Part shown: in pieces, positions 32,443 through 45,061 of the stretch
How the letters are laid out: each line of letters starts with the position of its first letter
How positions within the stretch are numbered: position 1 is the first letter of the stretch
Notes under the pieces: generated by a model
Seen by the model: only the letters and a program-made list of their open reading frames with translations
Databases searched by the model: none
Told to the model about the DNA's origin: nothing
Position numbers and translations under genes: made by a program
From: Zea mays
Taxonomy: Eukaryota; Streptophyta; Magnoliopsida; Poales; Poaceae
Direction of reading: 5' to 3'
DNA length: 64,000 nt
Assembly: GCF_902167145.1 (NCBI RefSeq)
Contig: NC_050096.1
Coordinates: 77,620,683 to 77,684,682 of the forward strand

Positions 32443-33970
32443 ATGGTTCAGATCGTCGAGCACCATGACTTCATTCCCGACGACTTCCCAATGGAGGAAG
32501 AAGCTGCGTCCTCCACGCCACGGGCCTCCAGCCGCCCTGCGCCTGGTGCTGCTGTTGTGCGCTCTGCGCGGCAACACACTCCTGCGTAGACATCCAGAGT
32601 GTCAAGGGCAGCGCCTGGGGCCTTGTCTGCAGCCAGGGAATTGCTACGCCACCCTCCTAGCTCCACAGCCCCGCCGGGGGCCATGAAGCAGTGGTGAGAC
32701 GATGTCGACCGTCTGCTCGGCATGGCGCATTCTGGCTCACCCAGGCCCAGGCCTCGGTCATCCCAGCGTCAACAAAAGGCATCAGCGTCAGTGCGCTCAC
32801 CCTCGGAGAGGGCCGCACTGACTGAGGACCTGCGGGCGGAGCTCAACCACAGGCGTGCGGGAGAGGACGCTCCAGTCTCTCTGGAGAGGCCGGATGACCT
32901 GCGGACAGAACTCAACCACCGGCGTGCGGGCGAGGACGCACGAGTCTCTCTGGAGAGGGTGCGTGAGCGCTGGCTAAACTTCGAGGGTCGCAACCTCAAT
33001 CAAGACTTCGCTGCGGTCGCACCGCAAACTCCAGTGGGTGCCCGATTCCAGGCGGGTGTCCCATTGGCCGGTGTGGGCTACGCCGCACTGGCGGATCATC
33101 TCCGCGCGGCGACTTGGCCATCCAAGTTCCGGCCACACCTGCCGGAAAAGTACGACGGTAAGTCAAACCCGTCGGAATTCTTGTAGGTATACGTCACCGC
33201 TATTACGGCAGCAGGTGGAGACACTGTTGTAAGGGCAACATACTTCAATGTAGCCTTGTCTAGGCAGGCCCGGACTTGGCTCATGAACCTCACCCTAGGA
33301 TCGATCTACTCCTGGGAAGAGCTCTGTGCGTGGTTCACAGCGAACTTCGCCAGCGCTTATCAGCAACATGGCGTGAAGGCTCACCTCCATGCAGTGAGGC
33401 AGGAGTTCAGGGAAACACTCCGGGCTTCATCTCCCGCTTCACCAAGGTACGAGGGACTATACCTCATATTTCTGATGCTTCCACAATCACCGCTTTCTGC
33501 CAGGGGTACGTGATGAGAAGATGCTGGAGAAGTTGGCCACACATGACGTGGAGACTGTCACCACACTCTTCGCTCTGGCTGACAAGTGTGCCAGAGCTGC
33601 AGAGGGCCGTGCATGGCACTCGACACCACAGACCGGAGTTGCCCAGACGGGTGGCTCAGGTGCCGTCGCCCAGGACGGCAAAAAGAAAAAGATGAAGAAC
33701 CGTGGCCACGAGAGGCTGTAGACTGTTGCTCCGGTCATCGCAGCTGCGACTGGGGGCCGGAACGAGCACAACAAGCGCCCGCGGCCACAGGGAGGCAACA
33801 ATGGCTCATGCCCTATGCACCCCAACAGTCGCCACAGCACCGCAGAGTGCTGCGAGATTATAAAGCTCGCGAAGCGCGTCAGCAAGCGGCACGAGCAGAC
33901 TTCCAAGGATGGCTCCCCACCTCGTCGCCGGCCTGGCAAGGAGAGGGTCGACGACGGTGATGTGGCCGCG
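32443..33970 (+). pseudogene. gag, Gypsy element C
   Basis: ATG at 32443 opens a frame that stays in register through 33513 but holds stops near 32587, 32697 and 33184. A frame change occurs near 33415, and the sequence continues through 33521-33721 and beyond. An imperfect internal duplication (LRAELNHRRAGEDAPVSLER / LRTELNHRRAGEDARVSLER, about 32829-32960) lies near the N-terminus. The core has EKYDGKSNPSEFL and ARTWLMNL (gag domain). CPMHPNSRHSTAEC near 33805 is the zinc-binding cluster. Confidence 0.8.
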
Positions 33971-35748
33971 GAAGAACGGGACCTAGGGTATTAGTCCCTC
34001 AAGCAGGTCCTCAAGGATATCCTCATCGGAGACTCCGACTTCGGTGATGATACCGACCGTCGCAAGAAGCTGTACGTGATGTACGACGGAAGCTGGGAGC
34101 TCACCTGGCGCAGGAACGTGAAGTCCCTGCGCCGTGAGGTCCTATCGGCGACCCCAGGGGTCCCGAAGGCGACCCCATAGCAGCGGTGGTGGAGCACCAC
34201 TATCTCCTTCGGGGTATCCAACTGCCCTGGGAACATGGCAGGGGCCAGCATACTGCCGCTCATCACCGCCCCTGTCATTGCCAACATCAAGCTGCATCAT
34301 GTTCTGATCGACGGTGGGGCTAGGCTCAACGTCATCAGCCACGCTGCGTTCAGGCAGCTGCAGATCCCAGGGTCTCGACTGGGACCCTCTCATCTATTCT
34401 CCGGAGTGGGCGCTCAACCGATGTATCCCCTTGGGAGCATCTAACTCCCGGTTACATTCGGGACAGAGGAAAACTTCCGCACAGAGAACGTTCAGTTCGA
34501 TGTTGCGGAGGTTAACCTCCCTTTCAATGCCATCATTGGCAGGCCGGCCCTGTACCGGTTCATGGCCATTTCCCTTTATGGGTATTTGGTCCTCAAGATG
34601 TCGTCTCCAGCTAGGGTCCTCACTGTGCGGGGCGACCGCACCACTGCGCTTGCGGCTGTGGAGAAGCTGCACGCCCTGGCGGCGGAAACTGCTCGCCCGG
34701 ACGATGGAGGGAGGAGCCCCTCGACCTCTAGTACCAAGGCGCCCACCAAGGTGCCAAAGGTGCAGCCATCCGGAGTAGACGACGTCCCCATCAAGGCCAT
34801 CCGGCTCTGCACGGATTCCCTCCAGACCACTCGCATTGCGGGTGATCTGGAGGAAAAATAGGAACTCGCGCTCGTCACCTTCCTCTAGGCAAATGCCGAT
34901 GTGTTCGCATGGGAGCCATCGCAGATGCCTAGGATCCCCAGGGAGGTGATCGAGCACCATCTGAAGATCCACCCTGACACCAAACCGGTGAGTTAGAAGC
35001 CTCGGAGACAGTCCGTTGAGCGGCAGGACTTCATCCGAAAGGAGGTCCGGAAGCTGTTGGACGCCGGCTTCATCGAAGAGGTTCATCACCTAGTGTGGCT
35101 GGCCAATCCAGTCATCATCCCAAAGGCAAATAGGAAGCTTCGGATGTGCATCGACTACACCAGCCTTAATAAGGCTTGTCCCAAGGACCCGTATCCACTT
35201 CCACGGATAGATCAAATCATGGATTCTACCTCCGAATGCGACCTCTTGTCCTTCTTAGATGCTTACTCTGGTTTCCATCAAATCTAGATGTCTAGGGAAG
35301 ATAGGAAGCATACCGCTTTTGTAACAATGTATGGGCTTTACTGCTATGTCGTAATGCCTTACGGTCTGAAAAACGCCTTGCCAACATTTGTGCGGGCGAT
35401 GAGTAATATTTTCGGGGACCTGATTAGGGGCAGAGTAGAGGTATACGTCGATGACATCGTGGTCAAGACTAAGAGAGGGTCGACCCTAGTGGAAGACTTA
35501 ACCCTGGTCTTCGACAAGCTGCAGGCAACATGCACGAAGCTGAACCCGGACAAGTGTGTCTTTGGTGTCTCCGCAGGAAAGTTGCTGGGGTTCCTGGTTT
35601 CGCACCGGGGCATTGAAGCAAACCCGGAGAAGATCAAAGCAATTGAGGCAATGAGGCCTCCGGCCCGTATCAAGGACGTCCAGAAGCTTACGGGGTCATT
35701 AGCCACCCTTAGCCGCTTCATTTCAAGGCTGGCTGAGAGGGCGCTGCC
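33971..35748 (+). pseudogene. pol (protease and RT, truncated), Gypsy element C
   Basis: The protease motif LIDGGARLNVIS is near 34307-34342, with a DGG triad rather than DSG or DTG. RT spans 35057-35748: FIEEVHHLVWLANPV, RMCIDYTSLNKACPKD, LSFLDAYSGFHQ, YGLKNALPTF and YVDD at 35444-35455. In-frame stops occur near 34442, 34860, 34888, 34995 and 35285. The sequence is cut after ERALP at 35748 by the inserted element. No RNase H or integrase lies before the cut. Confidence 0.85.
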
Positions 35749-36355
35749 TGTTGGGGACTTGTTCTCAAATACTATGAATTAAGAACAAGGCAACACAAAA
35801 GAAGGTTAAATGATTAATGCCCTTCGTCCTTCGAAACATTATTTCCCTTGGGATATAACGATCTTCGGACGAAGGCCATGAAGGACACACCTTCATCATT
35901 ATGATATATGATAGTAATAATGAAAAACATATGAATAACAAGAGATACCGTAAACATTTATATATCATTATTAAATCATTCCTATTTTATTAACACGGAA
36001 AAAATAGAAATGACATTAAATTACAAGTGTAAATTCGGCTTGAGCAAAAGTACAAGCGTGACGTATCCATGATTATAGGATCGCGTGAACAGTACCGGGA
36101 TACTATTCACCTATTTATAGGCACAGGATGCAACCTGCGCAAAATTACATTTATGTCCTTTACAATCAACTATAATAATGACACAAAACATCATGGGTCT
36201 TTAAGTCAATTCATCTTTAAGTCGGTTTGACCCTTCATCTTGAGATTTGTCTTTGTGCCGAAGCTTTACAGATAATAGCTTCGGCGCTTGCTTCTGAGAA
36301 GACCTTTCGAAGGTGTTCTTTTTGGGATCTTCGGCTACGAAGCATACCCCCAACA
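35749..36355 (-). repeat. 3' LTR of cinful-like element D
   Basis: It is 607 bp with plus-strand ends TGTTGGGGACTT and CCCCCAACA. It is the reverse complement of a diverged relative of the 685-bp zeon-like LTR. The minus-strand TATAAATA lies at 36112-36119, next to an imperfect start-site hairpin at 36087-36108. Confidence 0.88.
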
Positions 36356-36368
36356 GTAGCCCCTTCGC
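36356..36368 (-). other. polypurine tract, element D
   Basis: The minus strand reads CGCGAAGGGGCTAC-like purine-rich sequence directly abutting the LTR, matching the tract at 12729-12740. Confidence 0.6.
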
Positions 36369-36633
36369 GGTGCTAGATCGTTTTTCGTAACGAGCTTGAT
36401 CCATGAAAAAGTCTTTTAAGCTTCGGGGCGCCGAAGATCCAAAAAACACCTTCCCTGAGCTCGTTGGCGAGAAATGATTAAAATAATCGTCGCGCGCGCG
36501 CCTCATCTTGTACCAATTACGCGCGCGCCAGCGATTTACCTTCTCGGACTCTGTGGCCCACCGCTCAGTGAGTGCGGGTGACTGCTTGTTCGGTGCTGGG
36601 GATCTTGCCGATTCACCTTCCCACCTGCGGCAC

Positions 36634-36640
36634 TATATAA
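36634..36640 (+). promoter_or_regulatory. TATA box of the antisense gene, element D
   Basis: TATATAA about 200 bp upstream of ATG 36838, on the strand opposite to pol. A GCGCGCG inverted pair (about 36490-36528) lies some 110 bp further upstream. Confidence 0.55.
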
Positions 36641-36837
36641 ACAGACGGGTAGGTGTGAAGTTACCACGACATTCATTGCTATCGCATTGTTTTGCTGCCA
36701 AATTTTTAGTCATAGCCGAAGCTTAATCATCGTGCTCAAACGAAACTTCGCTTGTGCTTCTGCTTCGGAACAAGAGTAAGAGCTTCGAGAAAAACAAAAA
36801 AGTCAACACCAAAAACTTCAAGTAAGTCATAATCAAA

Positions 36838-39802
36838 ATGGCCAGAGTTCGCTCTACTGCTTGGGTCGATCGTGAGGGAGACGAGACCGAAGCTGCTGAC
36901 ATTGTTCCTATTTCGGAAGCAATGAAGCGCTCTGGGTTGGTAACACCGGAGGACGTGCCTGCTGCCGAAGACATCCCTGCTGCCGAAGACATCCCTGCTG
37001 CCGAAACAGAACGGACTGCTGTTGAAGAATTTGATTCCAAAGATGACTACAGTAGCGCAGTGCCGAGCAAGCCTAGCCACCTGGACTTCAGAAAGTCCAC
37101 CATATCCGAAGCTGATTTTCCTAAGATGGTGAAGTTGGGCTATCTTAGTGAAGCAAAGAAGGAATTGATTCGTTTCGGTGGAGAGGAAACTATCCCGAAG
37201 CCGAGAAAAAATGAAGTGGTGGTTTTCAAGAGTCTTCTTAAAGCTGGTTTAAGATTTCCTCTGAACAAGATGATTGCTGGTGTATTGAAGAAATATGGGA
37301 TCTACCTTCATCAGCTGACGCCTAACGCTATCGTTAGGCTGAGTGTTTATATTTGGGCCCTCCGAAGCCAGGGGGTGGAACCATTCTCTGAAGGTTTCTG
37401 CCGAGTACACGAACTGCACTACCAAACCAAGGCTAGGGCGGATGGTTTGCATGAGAATTTTGGCTGCTACAACTTTGCTTACCGCAAAACTACAAAGTTC
37501 CCAGTGATTAGCTATCGAAGCAAATGGCCAGCAGGGTGGAAATCTGAATGGTTTTATGTCAGAGTTGACGAAGATGAAGATAAATTGGTCCAGAGTCCAT
37601 TAGAACTGACCTTCGGAGAAACAAGACCCTCGTGCAACATGATACGGGGGAGCCCGAGCCAGATTGCTTTGGCTGAATTTTGAGTAATTGCAGATCATAT
37701 TGGTACTAGAGACTTGGTGCAGGAATTTTTGGCCTTCAGAGCATTTCCTACTTTGAAGGAATGGGAAATGCCGAAACTGGAGGGGGAGAAGAAGAAGGGG
37801 GAGCTTATTCGGTTGCCTTACCACTACAAGTTCAAAAAACATTTCAAAGTAGCATGCCAAGAATGGCTAGATACAATTGAAGTAATGTGCAATGAGATTC
37901 TTGGAAATTACTCTAAAAAAGAAGATCAGTTGATGATAGCGGCCTTCGGCACCCGTCCGAAACGAAGGCTAAACAGGGTGATGGATGCTATAGGATTTGA
38001 ATATCCTGATTATGAGCGACTGGACAAAGGTGCCGAAGGGCAAAAAAGAAAAAGAGTGGCCAGCGCTTTGAATAAAGACGACGAAGATCAATCAAAGAAG
38101 AAGAAACAAAAATCTGAGGCGAAATTACTTGCTTCGAAGAAAAGAAAAGACTCGCCCCAAAGCAAAAATCAATTGATAAGGAAGAAAAGACTTCTGTGAC
38201 ATCTTCTGATGCTGAAATAGAGGAAATCCTAAAGGTAATGACTAAAACTTTGCTTGTCAAACTAAGTCCATTGGGGCTTCATCTGACAAAGCTTTTTCAT
38301 AAGGAAAAGGAGCCCACAGAAACAAAGGCACCTAGGACAAAGAGGCAAAGGATTGTTACTGTGACAAAAGTGATTGAAGCAACACCGCCAAAGGCTTCAG
38401 CTCCGAAAGCGCCTGTTATTGAAAGCGTAACAGCCACCGAAGCTGCACCTTCGGAGGCCGCAGAAGAAGCTGCTGGAGCCACCGAAGATATCAATTTGGA
38501 AAGTGTGGCTCTTGATATAGATAAAATTCTGCTAGACATGGCCGCAGAGGAAGCTGCTGGAGCCACCGAAGAGGCTTCGGCCCCAAAGGCCGAGAAAAAG
38601 AAAGGAATTGCCGAAGAAACACCAGAAGATGAAATTTTCAATTTTCAAAACTTGGTTGGTCAAGAATTAACAAAAGCCGAAAAAGAAGAATTAAAAGAAT
38701 ATGCCATTTCCTGCGGCTACCGACCAGGGGCACTTCTCTTCGGAGGTGTTGATGAAGAGAAGCTAGGCTGCATCCAAGATTAGACCGGAGCAAAGGTTAT
38801 TGGTACTCTATCAAAGAGTATCGGTTTCCCGAAGCTCAAAGCCGATATTAGCCGCTACCGGCGACAACACATCGTCGGTAGTCTGTTTTATTCCAATTTC
38901 AAGGTAAACAATCTCCCTCTAACTTTTTATTTTCATAAAACATGCTTTGTAACGAAGGTTATTCATGTACAGAGCATGCTATTGAGCAAAGCTTTGAGGA
39001 TGCAACAAGATTTAGAAGACAAAAAGCACGAGGTTATAATTGAAAACCTGGAAAACAAAATAAAAGATCAAACAACTGCTTTTGAGAAAAAAGAGTTCGA
39101 ACTCCAAACAACTGAAGGTTTACTATCGAAAGCCGAAGCTAAAATAACATAACTGAATACGAAGCTTCTCGGTTCCGAACAAGAAAAGCTGAAGCTTACT
39201 GAAAAACTTGAGGCTGAAATCCAGAATGGTTTAACTTTGAAAAAATCATTGATAGACCTTCAAAACAAATGCTTGAAATTCAGCAATCAATGTGTTCAAC
39301 GATTGAAGAAGGTGTTTTATTCAGTTGGGGCCAGTAGTGAAGAATTTATTCCTTCGGCTGAAGATCTGCCAGGAGCCTTTGAACACATCGAAGGTGAGAT
39401 TGATGACCTTGATGATGTTATTGCTGGACACGGCGACTTTTGTGCCCTGGTAGCTTCTCGGGGCACCGCTGCTGCGTTCCTAAAATCTGGCTGTGAGCAT
39501 GGAAAAATTATCAACAAACCCAATTTCAGCCTATCACTAGCAATTTTAGATGATATTCCTAACCTCGCCCGAAGCATTGCGAATAAATTTATAAAGGTGA
39601 TATGGACGAAGGGTGGGCGAGAGAAAGCTGGTGACGAAGCCCGAGATCACCTTAAGCTGGTAACAATACTATACCTTATGATTACCTTTTCCTTTGAATT
39701 TTGAATTCAGCTAATAATACTTACATACATGTTGACCAAGCCGAAGCTGAATCTGCAAAATAGAAGGAAGAAGCTCCAGAGATGCTGTCGAAGCTCGAGT
39801 AG
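36838..39802 (+). pseudogene. spliced antisense gene of cinful-like element D
   Basis: ATG 36838 opens a frame whose globular part (LLKAGLRFPLNK, HQLTPNAIVRLS, NFGCYNF, EWFYV, GTRDLVQEF, EWEMPK, NRVMDAIGFEYPDYE) matches the antisense protein of the zeon-like element and resembles the Pfam 'putative gypsy type transposon' family. The N-terminus has a three-fold AAEDIP-like repeat. Lys-rich nuclear-signal-like stretches lie near 38040-38190. Exon 1 ends at 38903 (AAG|GTAAAC), the intron is 38904-38972 and exon 2 (coiled coil) runs 38973-39659. Both phases agree with the zeon-like copy at intron 1. A short third exon after 39710 is uncertain. Breaks: TGA 37681-37683, a frameshift near 38170, TAG 38781-38783 and TAA 39150-39152. 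No known enzyme motif is seen. Confidence 0.75.
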
Positions 39803-40179
39803 TCTGTGAAAATAGCTCAAAAAACTCCTGTGATAACTTGTATAAAGTATGATGTAATTGAATTTCACTTTGTAATATAATCTTCATTTTCTGTCCATGT
39901 ATGAAATGCTTTGGTGTGGACGAAATTAATACTTTTGAGCCATAGGCGAAAAACACCTTCCCTTCTTTACGTACACAGCGAAGCATAAAATTGCCACTTT
40001 TTCTCTTTTTCCGAAGCCTTCTCTTTCGAAGCCGAAGCAAGTTTGTATGTTATGCTGATGATGATCCTATGTATGTCTAAGTGAATGTTTATGAATGCAA
40101 ATGTATGATGTAATGTATCGTGCAAATGAATGTTCGAAGACACATATGAAACCATAATAACAAATCTTTGCCGTTTATT

Positions 40180-40470
40180 TTTCGGCTTCACCGCTTATTT
40201 TTCGGTGTATCAGTGCTGACTTTTCGCTGTAAGCCTCCCTTAGGAGCTTCTTCGCCTTTTATTTCGGCGGAATCAGCGTTGACTTTTCGCTGTAAGCCTC
40301 CCTTAGGAGCTTCTTCGCCTTTTATTTCGGCGAAATCAACGTTGACTTTTCGCTGTAAGCTCTACATTCCCTTAGGAACGACTTTTGAGCAGAAAACTTA
40401 CACTGCGCTCCCTTAGGAACGGCTTTTTTTGTAGCTTCGTCGTGCTCTGCATCCCCTTAGGGACGACTTT
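40180..40470 (-). repeat. tandem repeats shared with the zeon-like element
   Basis: About three units contain TTTTCGCTGTAAGC and CTTAGGAGCTTCTTCGCC, the inverse of the tract at 8576-8885. The surrounding 39803-40651 holds nothing else recognisable. Confidence 0.85.
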
Positions 40471-40651
40471 CGAGCTTCTCCGTGTTTTTTTCTTTTTATC
40501 GTTGCACTCGATGGTGCATACCCAGCTTTTACATTTACATCTTCGGTGGATATTGCTCTTGTAGAGCTGATATAAGAAAAAAGAGAAATTACATGCTATG
40601 GCCCCATTAAAACCCTTTCTCCCCCTTTAGAAAGGAAAAGGGTGCCATAGG

Positions 40652-43153
40652 TGTAACACTCCGGGTTCCACAAACAACTCGGAATGCTACTGAACTACAC
40701 TTCCGACGTCCATATATAAAATTTCGGCAGCATCCCCTTTGCAAGATTGCATAAAAGAGGGGGCAACAGAGTATAAACATATATCAGGACTAAAACATAC
40801 TAAGTATTATTAATCGGCTAGCAAGGAAAGATAAACATACGACCTGAACTGAATTAACCAGTGCGCACGACCATATAAAGAAAACAAACTTCCTTTGACA
40901 ATAAGTTTCTAATTAAATCATGGCTGTGCCTGGGCAGCGTTATTGTGAGAGTAAAAGTGGACGTGCTGCTACTCCCCTCATTCCCAACATGTATCAAGTA
41001 CCTGCTTTGAGTAATACAAGAGTGAGATGACACATCTCAGCAAGTAAAATAATATCAAACAGTTTAACCACATAAGAACATTGTTTTACCACCACTTGAT
41101 TCCACAACCTTCTTATTACGAAGGTGCAGCACGTATACAACGTACAACACACCTAGTTACCACACCTCGCAAGTAGAAACCACAATAGTAACATAGTAAT
41201 GTCACACTTCATATATTCCTCATGAGTGCAAATGTCTGCAAATGCAAGGATGACTTCTGCCTTCATACCACTAAGGATATGAAGTCGCATCGTACCCCTC
41301 CTCGGGCAACGTAAGATGCTAAAAATGTACCGGTACGGTCGGACCATAAGATCACGACATAACTTCAAAATGCAAGATGGATGATGCGATGTGCATGTCA
41401 TGCCTACAACACTTCATATAACATGATTCAAAAAGATACTTCAACTTCATCCAAGATGGGAATCAACCACATATATCCTTACCAAATTATGATCATCCAC
41501 AATATTAGACAATTGAGAATTAATACTTCCAAACAAATAAACTTCATCATAGAATTCAATGATTAACATAATTAAAACTTATGCATACTCAATGACAGGG
41601 AATATGATGCAAACCAAACGGTAGCAACCACCACTGTATTTACTTGCCTTTACCGGAAGTTCGGGCAAATCCCTAAGTACGATCCGGAAGTCCACCACCT
41701 GTTTTTGACACCCAATTTCACATAATCAGGCTCATAAGTGACGTCGCACCTACGCACAAACTCAAACCCCGCCGCGGGTTACATCTCTCCCTACACCCAC
41801 CAAACTGCAGCGGCGCTGCTTAATAATTTCATAACTTTAAAATTATGACAGAAGCGGTAACAAACAAAAACTCCAGAGGCATCTACATAAAATTCCCCAC
41901 AAGTTTTGTATACAATTTATAATTAAATTCCAATATCTAATTAGCCCAAAACAGTCCACAAGATGAACCCTGTAATCTGTTTTTCTTTGTCTTTTGGACA
42001 GCGACATACCCGGATTCAAACAGCGATATCTTTTAAAATATAATTCCAAATCAAGCGCATAAGTACTAATTGGAAAGATAAGACAAATATCTACATGATT
42101 ATCATACTGGTTAACACTAATTACCCACGAAAAATTCCCAGAAACTGTTAATACCACTGCTGTTCACCCACCTGAAAATTGTGTTTTTTTTGGACAGCGA
42201 CATAACCGGATTCAAACAACGATATCTCCTAAATTATAACTCCGAATCGAGCGCATAAGTACTTGTTGGAAAGATAACATAAAGCCCTACATGATTCTCA
42301 TACTGATTAACACTAATTACTCCCCAAAAATCCCCAGAAACTGCTAATACTGCTGCTGTTCATCCCCTGAAAATCTGTTTTTTTGGACAGCCACCTACCC
42401 GGTTTCAAACGGTGATAACTTTTAATTTATAACTCCAAATTGAGCGCATAAATACTCGTTGGAAAGGTATGCCAAAGTTCTACATGATTACCAAACTGAT
42501 TCCCCTTAATTCTCCACGAAAAATGCCCAGAAAACACTAATTCTGCTGCTGTTCGTCCACCCCCTTAAAATTCTGGACAGCCCTTCTACCAAATCGCACA
42601 CGCAACATCTAAACAATTGGATTGCCGCATAAAATGAACAAGAGATAAACACAAAAATCACCTTGGGTTCTCCCCCTTTTCTTCCTCCCTTCCTCCCTCC
42701 ACCGAAAACCGTTGAAGATTTGCACCACGCGACGGAGATCCGTGCGGCAACGAATGGCACCATGGGAGGAGGAGATGGGGGGGGGGGGGGGGCTAGGGTT
42801 TGATGTGTGGCTGCAAGTGCTTGAGAAAGGAGGAGATGGGAGGGGGGGGGGGCGGCCAAGAGGGTAGGGGAATGGGGGGGGGGGGGCGGCTGCACAAAGA
42901 ATGGGGGGGGGGGGTTAGGGGGAGGGCGGCTAGGGTTATGGGGGTTAGTGGGCCGAAACAAGATTTGCGGCCCAACACGCCCACGCGACGGCTCCCGACC
43001 CCGTTGCAAGTGCCTAACCAAAGAAATTCTACTGCCCAACTGGTGAATGTTTTTTTCCTCAAATTCCAAATTCCCAAAACGCAACTACCAAAAGAGAGAA
43101 AAAAACAAAAAGAATACCCTCCAACTTCTCTTCTTTGCAAACCGGGTGTCACA
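40652..43153 (-). repeat. 3' LTR (left) of element E
   Basis: It runs from TGTAACACTCCGGG to GGGTGTCACA. It contains three ~190-bp tandem units (landmark TTTGGACAGC at about 41992, 42188 and 42382) and four G-runs of 11-16 at 42777-42914. Confidence 0.92.
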
Positions 43154-43777
43154 CTCTACCCCCCTTAAAAAGAATTCGACCTCGAATTCCGACGCTTATA
43201 TCGGAACAACAAAAGAAAGATTAATGAATCAACAAAACTCACACATAAAGAAAAGTTCGAGTACTTCTGCTGCATCAGCTCCTCAAGCTCCTAGGATTCC
43301 AAGATACGCAGTAGGTGACACTCTAGAGTCTGCTCTTGCTACACAGGAATCGGCTCTAGCTCGATTTGATGGTCTGGATTCCACAAATACTTCCTCAACA
43401 TAAAGATATGGAATACTTTGTGTACTCTAATCATAGATTCCGACAATTACATGTGCTAAGCCCAGCTGCCAACTCGGCCAAGATAGTAGACGGTCCTATA
43501 TACCTCGGACCAAGCTTTCCTGACACCAAATCAATCATTGACATATGCAAGTACTTCAAGGAATGTATATATGAATGCAAGGCATATAATGTTCCTATAG
43601 CCTAAACCAAACTTAGCCAAACAAGAGCAACTTCAAGAGAGCAACTTAATGCTTGCATATTTCTAGATAGCAGCACAGCGGTTAATTGTTTTGCTCCTAA
43701 CTCACAAAATATGCATCGAAAATTAGTAAACTAGGACTTTATGGAAAGCTTATAAAGTCCACTATACCCTTGGTATT
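43154..43777 (-). other. interior of element E, left part
   Basis: It starts with CTCTACCCCCCTT (PPT reverse complement). No convincing coding sequence follows. Confidence 0.6.
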
Positions 43778-45061
43778 TGAGAGCACCTAGAGGGGGGGGG
43801 GGTGAATAGGTGATCCTGTAAAAACTTAACTTATAGCCACAAAAACTTGTTAAGGGTTAGCACAATAGTTGCCAAGTGGCTAAAGAGGAAATCTAGCACA
43901 ATACGATAATCACAGAGAATTCAACACAGAGGAGACACGGTGATTTATCCCGTGGTTCGGCCAAGTACAAAACTTGCCTACTCCACGTTGTGGCGTCCCA
44001 ACGGACGAGGGTTGCAATCAACCCCTCTCAAGCGGTCCAAAGACCCACTTGAATACCACAGTATTTTGCCTTGCTTATCTTTATCCCACTTGCGAGGAAT
44101 CTCCACAAATTGGAGTCTCTCGCCCTTACACTTAAGATTCACAAAGAAGCACGGAGTAAGGGAGGGAAGCAACACACACAAATCCACAGCGAAATGCGCA
44201 CACACACGGCCAAGAATCAAGCTCAAAGACTATCTCACAGTTTCTCACAAGAACAGAGCTCGAATCACTTAGAATCACAAACGGATGCGCAAAGACTGAG
44301 TGTGGATGATCAAGAATGCTCAAGAGTTGCTTGGTGTACTCCTCCATGCGCCAAGGGGTCCCTTTTATAGCCCCAAGGCAGCTAGGAGCCGTTGGGAACA
44401 AATCTGGAAGGCCATCTTTGCCTTCTGTCTCGTGGCGCACCGGACAGTCCGGTGCACACCGGACACTGTCCGGTGCCCGATTTGTTTCCATAAACAGCGC
44501 ATCCGACCGTTGCTGTCTGAGTCAGATCTGCGCACCGTTGGCGCACCGGACATGTCCGGTGCACACCGGACAGTCCGGTGTACCTTTCCGACCGTTGGCT
44601 CGGCCACGTGTCGCGCACCGATCGCGCGGCCGACCGTTGGCCCGGCCGACCGTTGGCTCACCGGACAGTCCGGTGCACACCGGACAGTCCGGTGAATTTT
44701 AGCCGAAGTCGCCGGAGAAAAACCCGAGAGCGGCCTCTTCGGCCGAGGCGGCCTGGCGCACCGGACACTGTCCGGTGCACCACCGGACACTGTCCGGTGC
44801 ACCACCGGACAGTCCGGTGCCCCAGACCGAAGCAGCCCCTTGGCTGCACACAGCCAAGTCTTCTCTTCTCTTCTTTTTTCTGTTTCTAACACTTAGACAA
44901 ATATATTAGTACACAAAACCAATGTACTAAGACTTAGAAACATACCTTTGCTCTAGATTTGCACTTTGTTCATCCATTGCATAAATCCACATTAAAGCAC
45001 TTGTGTTGGCACTTAATCACCAAAATACTTAGAAATGGCCCAAGGGCACATTTCCCTTTCA
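43778..45061 (-). repeat. 3' LTR (left) of Sirevirus element B
   Basis: CACCGGAC/GTCCGGTG palindromes fill 44428-44820. The minus-strand TATAAAAG is at 44369-44362. One extra 22-bp palindrome unit and three more G than the other LTR. Confidence 0.95.

Larger units (their letters stand above)
31209..35748 (+). mobile_element. Tat-type Gypsy element C, 5' part (interrupted)
   Basis: It has a 5' LTR (31209-32393), a primer-binding site, a gag frame with stops, protease, and RT cut off at 35748 by insertion of the next element. The remainder should lie beyond the window. Protein features (VRERW gag, DGG protease, YVDDIVVKTK RT, HRGIEANPEKI) fit the Tat/Athila branch. Many in-frame stops make it defective. 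Confidence 0.88.

Noticed and set aside
32335..32723. Minus-strand frames over the start of element C gag
   Set aside because: Shadow frames of a GC-rich coding region; the plus strand has the gag homology.
36838..39802. Antisense gene as a retroviral envelope
   Set aside because: It lies on the opposite strand to gag-pol and has no signal peptide or membrane segment; nuclear-type basic stretches and coiled coil point elsewhere.
42506..43152. Pro-rich frames on the minus strand
   Set aside because: They are translations of the G-run region of element E's LTR; the frame differs between its two LTRs.
44132..44892. Overlapping frames on both strands in the element B LTR (and again at 51604-52346)
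   Set aside because: Same palindrome-array artefact, lying inside LTRs and repeated in both.
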